A stretch of 64,000 bases of DNA, from positions 1-64,000 of the forward strand of contig CAJUNT010000011.1 in NCBI GenBank assembly GCA_910587735.1, read 5' to 3'. The notes below the pieces were generated by a model. The model saw nothing but the letters and a program-made list of their open reading frames with translations. It was not told the DNA's origin and did not search any database. The first letter of the stretch is position 1, and the number at the start of each line of letters is the position of its first letter. Position numbers and translations under genes: made by a program. Origin of the DNA: an uncultured Clostridia bacterium (GTDB taxonomy: Bacteria; Bacillota; Clostridia; Lachnospirales; Anaerotignaceae). Below are positions 61,141-64,000 of the stretch, one piece after another.

Positions 61141-63801
61141 TTATTTTGTTTCATACCAACAATTTCCTTTATGAACATCTACAAGCATAGGAACATTTAA
61201 TGTTACAGCTTGTTCCATTGTCTGCTTTAATAATTGAGAAACTGCTTCTACATCTTGCTTGTGTACTTCTAAAAGCAATTCATCATGTACCTGCAATATC
61301 AATTTTGCACGTAAACCTTTTTCAATCAGTTTTTTATGTACATTTATCATAGCAATTTTAATAATATCTGCTGCTGTGCCTTGTATAGGCATATTCATTG
61401 CTACCCTTTCGCCAAAAGAGCGCATAGCAAATGCTTTAGAATGTAGTTCTGGCATTGCTCTTCTTCTACCAAAAAGTGTTTCTGCATATCCCTTTTCATC
61501 TGCTTCTATTACAGATTTATCCATGTATTTTTTGATATTGGGATATTTTGCAAAATATCCTGCAATATAATTTTCTGCCTCTCTTATTGTAATATTTAAG
61601 TCTTGGCTTAAACTAAATGCACCAATACCATATACAATACCAAAATTAACCGCTTTTGCATTTCTTCTTTGCAGTTCTGTCACATCATCAAAAGGGATAT
61701 TGAATACTTGTGATGCTGTTAATCTGTGTATATCTTGATTTTTTGTAAATGCATCAATGAGTGTTTCATCATGAGCAATGTGAGCGAGTACTCTTAATTC
61801 TATTTGAGAGTAATCTCCATCTAAAAAACAATAATTTTCATCTGTTGGTATAAATACCTTTCTGAGTTCTCTGCCTAAATCTAAACGAATAGGTATATTT
61901 TGTAAATTAGGCTCTGTGGAACTGATGCGTCCTGTTGCTGTAATAGTTTGATGAAATGTAGAATATATTTTTTGTGTTTTTTCATCTAATACAGACAATA
62001 AGCCATCTACATAAGTGCTTTTTAATTTTGTTAATTGACGATAGTGTAATATTTTATCAATAATAGGGTGTGAATTTTTTAATTTTTCGAGTACTTCTGC
62101 GGCTGTAGAGTATCCTGTTTTTGTCTTTTTTGCTCCAGGTAGTGCCATGTATTCTTTGCTGAATAATATTTCTCCTAATTGTTTTGGAGAATTAATATTA
62201 AATTTTATACCAGCAATGGTGTATATTTCTAATGTTAATTTGTCTATGCTTTTTTGCAGTTCTGTACCATATTGCTGTAATGCTTGTTTGTCTACTTTTA
62301 TGCCATATTTTTCCATGTCTGCAAGTACTCTAATTAAAGGTAATTCAATGTCAAAATATAATTTTTTCTGATTATTTTTTTCTATTTTTTGTAAAAGTAC
62401 TTCTTTAGAACGATAGGAAATTTCTGCCTGTCTGCAAGCAAATTGCTGTAATTCACATTGTTCGATATCTTGAAAAGATTTTTTTGATTTTCCTTTTCCG
62501 AATATTTCCATTTCGGAAGGATATACTTCTTCTAAAAATTCTCCTGCAATATCATCATATTCATAAGAATCTTTTGTCGAGTTTAATATATATGCTGCTA
62601 ATGCAGTATCAAATATCACATCACTTAATTCTATATCATAATGACGCAGTGATGTCATATCTTTTTTGGCGTAATGAGCAATTTTATAGTATTCATTGCT
62701 TTCAAAAAAGTTTTTTGCTGCTTGTAGTAAATCAGATGTATTATTTTGACAGTATAAAAAATAAGCGTTTTCTCCGCCATCATATAAGCTCATACCTTTT
62801 ATGATATTATTTTCTGAAAGTAAAATATAAGCAGTTTCTTTTTGTTTTTCTAAACATTCAAAAATAGAATTAAATTGTGAGGGTTCTGTTATGGTTTGAT
62901 AATTAATTTCTTTTTTTGTTTTTTGCTTTTTTTGAAATTGCTCAAAACGATTCAAAAATGTTTTAAATTCTAAATTTTTTAGTATGGTATATGCTTCTTC
63001 TGTAAATAAATTTTCTATAACCATATCTTTTTTATCCATTTTTAAAGGAATATCTCTTACAATCGTGACTAATGTTTTACTAAGTATTGCCTGTTGTTGA
63101 AATGCTTTTAAATTTTCAGATGCTTTTTTGGGTTTGATATCATCACAATTTTGTATGGCGGTTTCTATATTTTTGTATTGTTGTATAATTTTAATTGCTG
63201 TTTTTTCACCAATACTGGGTACACCTGGTACATTATCCGAACTATCTCCCATCAATGCCTTTACATCTATAAACTGTGTAGGTGTCACACCATATTTTTC
63301 AATGACATCTTTTTCGTTATAATCTTCTATTTCTGTTTTTCCGCCCTTTGTTTTAGGCATACGTATTTTTAATGTATCACTTGCAAGCTGTAATAAATCT
63401 TTGTCGCCAGATATCACTACTGCTGTCATGCCACATTGCTCTGCTTTTTGTGAAAGCGTACCTAATATATCATCTGCTTCATATCCTTCTATTTCATATT
63501 GCTTGATATGCATAGCGGTCAGAACTTGTTTTAATAAAGGCATTTGTTGCTGTAATTCTTCAGGCATACCTTTTCTTGTGCCTTTATATTGTTCATACAT
63601 TTTGTGGCGAAATGTGGGTGTATGCAAATCAAATGCTACTGCTAGGTAGTTAGGTTGTTCTTCTTCTAATAATTTAAAAAGTATGTTTAAAAAACCATAT
63701 ATTGCATTTGTATATTTGCCTTCTGCATTGGTAAGTAGTGGCACACCATAAAATGCTCTGTTGGCAATGCTGTTTCCGTCTATCATCATTAGTTTTTCCA
63801 T
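61141..63801 (-). CDS. polA: DNA polymerase I
   Basis: Repair and Okazaki-fragment polymerase of 886 aa. N-terminal 5'-3' nuclease (about 1-290) with MMIDGNSIANRAFYG, EADDILGTL, ISGDKDLLQL and MGDSSDNVPGVPSIGEKTA. The middle 3'-5' exonuclease-like domain (about 310-490) lacks the first D-x-E metal motif (AYILLSENN there), as in many Firmicutes, so proofreading is probably absent. Polymerase motifs: DYSQIELRVLAH (A), RRNAKAVNFGIVYGIG (B), QVHDELLLE (C). ATG 63801 follows AAAGAGAGAATG; the upstream in-frame extension has no site. Confidence 0.97.
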   Translation of the reverse strand: MEKLMMIDGNSIANRAFYGVPLLTNAEGKYTNAIYGFLNILFKLLEEEQPNYLAVAFDLHTPTFRHKMYEQYKGTRKGMPEELQQQMPLLKQVLTAMHIKQYEIEGYEADDILGTLSQKAEQCGMTAVVISGDKDLLQLASDTLKIRMPKTKGGKTEIEDYNEKDVIEKYGVTPTQFIDVKALMGDSSDNVPGVPSIGEKTAIKIIQQYKNIETAIQNCDDIKPKKASENLKAFQQQAILSKTLVTIVRDIPLKMDKKDMVIENLFTEEAYTILKNLEFKTFLNRFEQFQKKQKTKKEINYQTITEPSQFNSIFECLEKQKETAYILLSENNIIKGMSLYDGGENAYFLYCQNNTSDLLQAAKNFFESNEYYKIAHYAKKDMTSLRHYDIELSDVIFDTALAAYILNSTKDSYEYDDIAGEFLEEVYPSEMEIFGKGKSKKSFQDIEQCELQQFACRQAEISYRSKEVLLQKIEKNNQKKLYFDIELPLIRVLADMEKYGIKVDKQALQQYGTELQKSIDKLTLEIYTIAGIKFNINSPKQLGEILFSKEYMALPGAKKTKTGYSTAAEVLEKLKNSHPIIDKILHYRQLTKLKSTYVDGLLSVLDEKTQKIYSTFHQTITATGRISSTEPNLQNIPIRLDLGRELRKVFIPTDENYCFLDGDYSQIELRVLAHIAHDETLIDAFTKNQDIHRLTASQVFNIPFDDVTELQRRNAKAVNFGIVYGIGAFSLSQDLNITIREAENYIAGYFAKYPNIKKYMDKSVIEADEKGYAETLFGRRRAMPELHSKAFAMRSFGERVAMNMPIQGTAADIIKIAMINVHKKLIEKGLRAKLILQVHDELLLEVHKQDVEAVSQLLKQTMEQAVTLNVPMLVDVHKGNCWYETK

Positions 63802-64000
63802 TGATTCATTCTCTCTTTCTTTTTGGAATAGATACCATAGCCTATTATACACTATTTTTGCTTTAAAAAACATGACATTTATAAAATATATTTTTGATTG
63901 TTAAAAAACAGTGTATATATTGTCATTAAAATTTATATTTTGTCAATATAAGTATTTGTATTATTTTTTATTATTATAATTTATATATTTATTTTATTGT
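63802..64000. other. AT-rich region upstream of polA
   Basis: No gene seen. On the minus strand TTGACA occurs near 63940, but no good -10 box stands at the right distance, so the polA promoter is not fixed. Confidence 0.4.

Noticed and set aside
1..64000. Defence island, prophage, integrative element or biosynthetic cluster
   Set aside because: No restriction, CRISPR, toxin-antitoxin, phage structural, integrase or NRPS/PKS genes were recognised; gene content is mainly housekeeping and sporulation.

Overview
The window looks like a chromosomal segment of an endospore-forming, strictly AT-rich Gram-positive bacterium of the class Clostridia, most likely Lachnospiraceae-like. The reasons are the low G+C, strong AGGAGG ribosome binding sites, T-box and cobalamin riboswitches, a spoVA operon, a SpoIID-family protein, an SpoVD-type penicillin-binding protein, and a MurE with the DNPR motif of meso-diaminopimelate enzymes. 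No tRNA, rRNA, CRISPR array or prophage was found. The only mobile-element trace is a transposase C-terminus cut by the left edge.

Layout. 1-0.3 kb: transposase tail. 0.5-4.3 kb: pheS-pheT behind a Phe T-box (specifier TTC readable). 4.3-8.1 kb, minus strand: queA, a long SpoIID/LytB-domain protein and a secreted unknown; the last two each carry a palindrome close to the start codon. 8.1-11.2 kb: a cobalamin riboswitch and a cobalt ECF importer in the order cbiQ-cbiO-cbiM-cbiN. 11.4-16.5 kb: an Ogg1-like glycosylase, an Agr-type response regulator/kinase pair, a FlxA-like protein, and a MarR-MATE efflux operon with a clear operator in its promoter. 16.5-21.1 kb: an intergenic repeat region, a Gfo/Idh/MocA oxidoreductase, ridA with threonine ammonia-lyase, and azlCD. 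21.3-24.3 kb: spoVAA-AB-AC-AD-AE with a candidate forespore promoter. 24.4-29.4 kb: small unknowns, an HD protein, and a minus-strand operon of alpha/beta hydrolase, acyltransferase-like protein, DUF6320-like protein and zinc ribbon; then a PilZ protein.

29.6-39.5 kb: ruvAB, a small unknown, a Fur/PerR regulator, an FMN-binding-type protein, addB without addA, the M16-like pair ymfF/ymfH, and lgt. 39.6-52.1 kb: a shortened division/cell-wall cluster, rsmH-ftsL-pbpB-spoVD-murE-murF-mraY-murD-ftsW, lacking mraZ, murG and ftsQAZ. 52.1-55.2 kb: Val T-box (specifier GTA readable) and valS. 55.3-57.0 kb: four tandem zinc-ribbon membrane proteins, the first with ATA where the others have ATG, plus a DUF2085 protein. 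57.1-63.8 kb, minus strand: a GalT-like protein, a lipoprotein substrate-binding protein, a lytic transglycosylase, coaE and polA.

Most of the window is housekeeping: translation, recombination, peptidoglycan synthesis and sporulation. I did not find a clear-cut new defence or mobile system. The best leads for undescribed biology are the hydrolase/acyltransferase/DUF6320/zinc-ribbon operon, the tandem zinc-ribbon array, the structured overlap of terminator and ribosome binding site before spoVD, and the repeats and palindromes listed in the findings. All assignments come from reading the sequence and from family knowledge; no database search was run.
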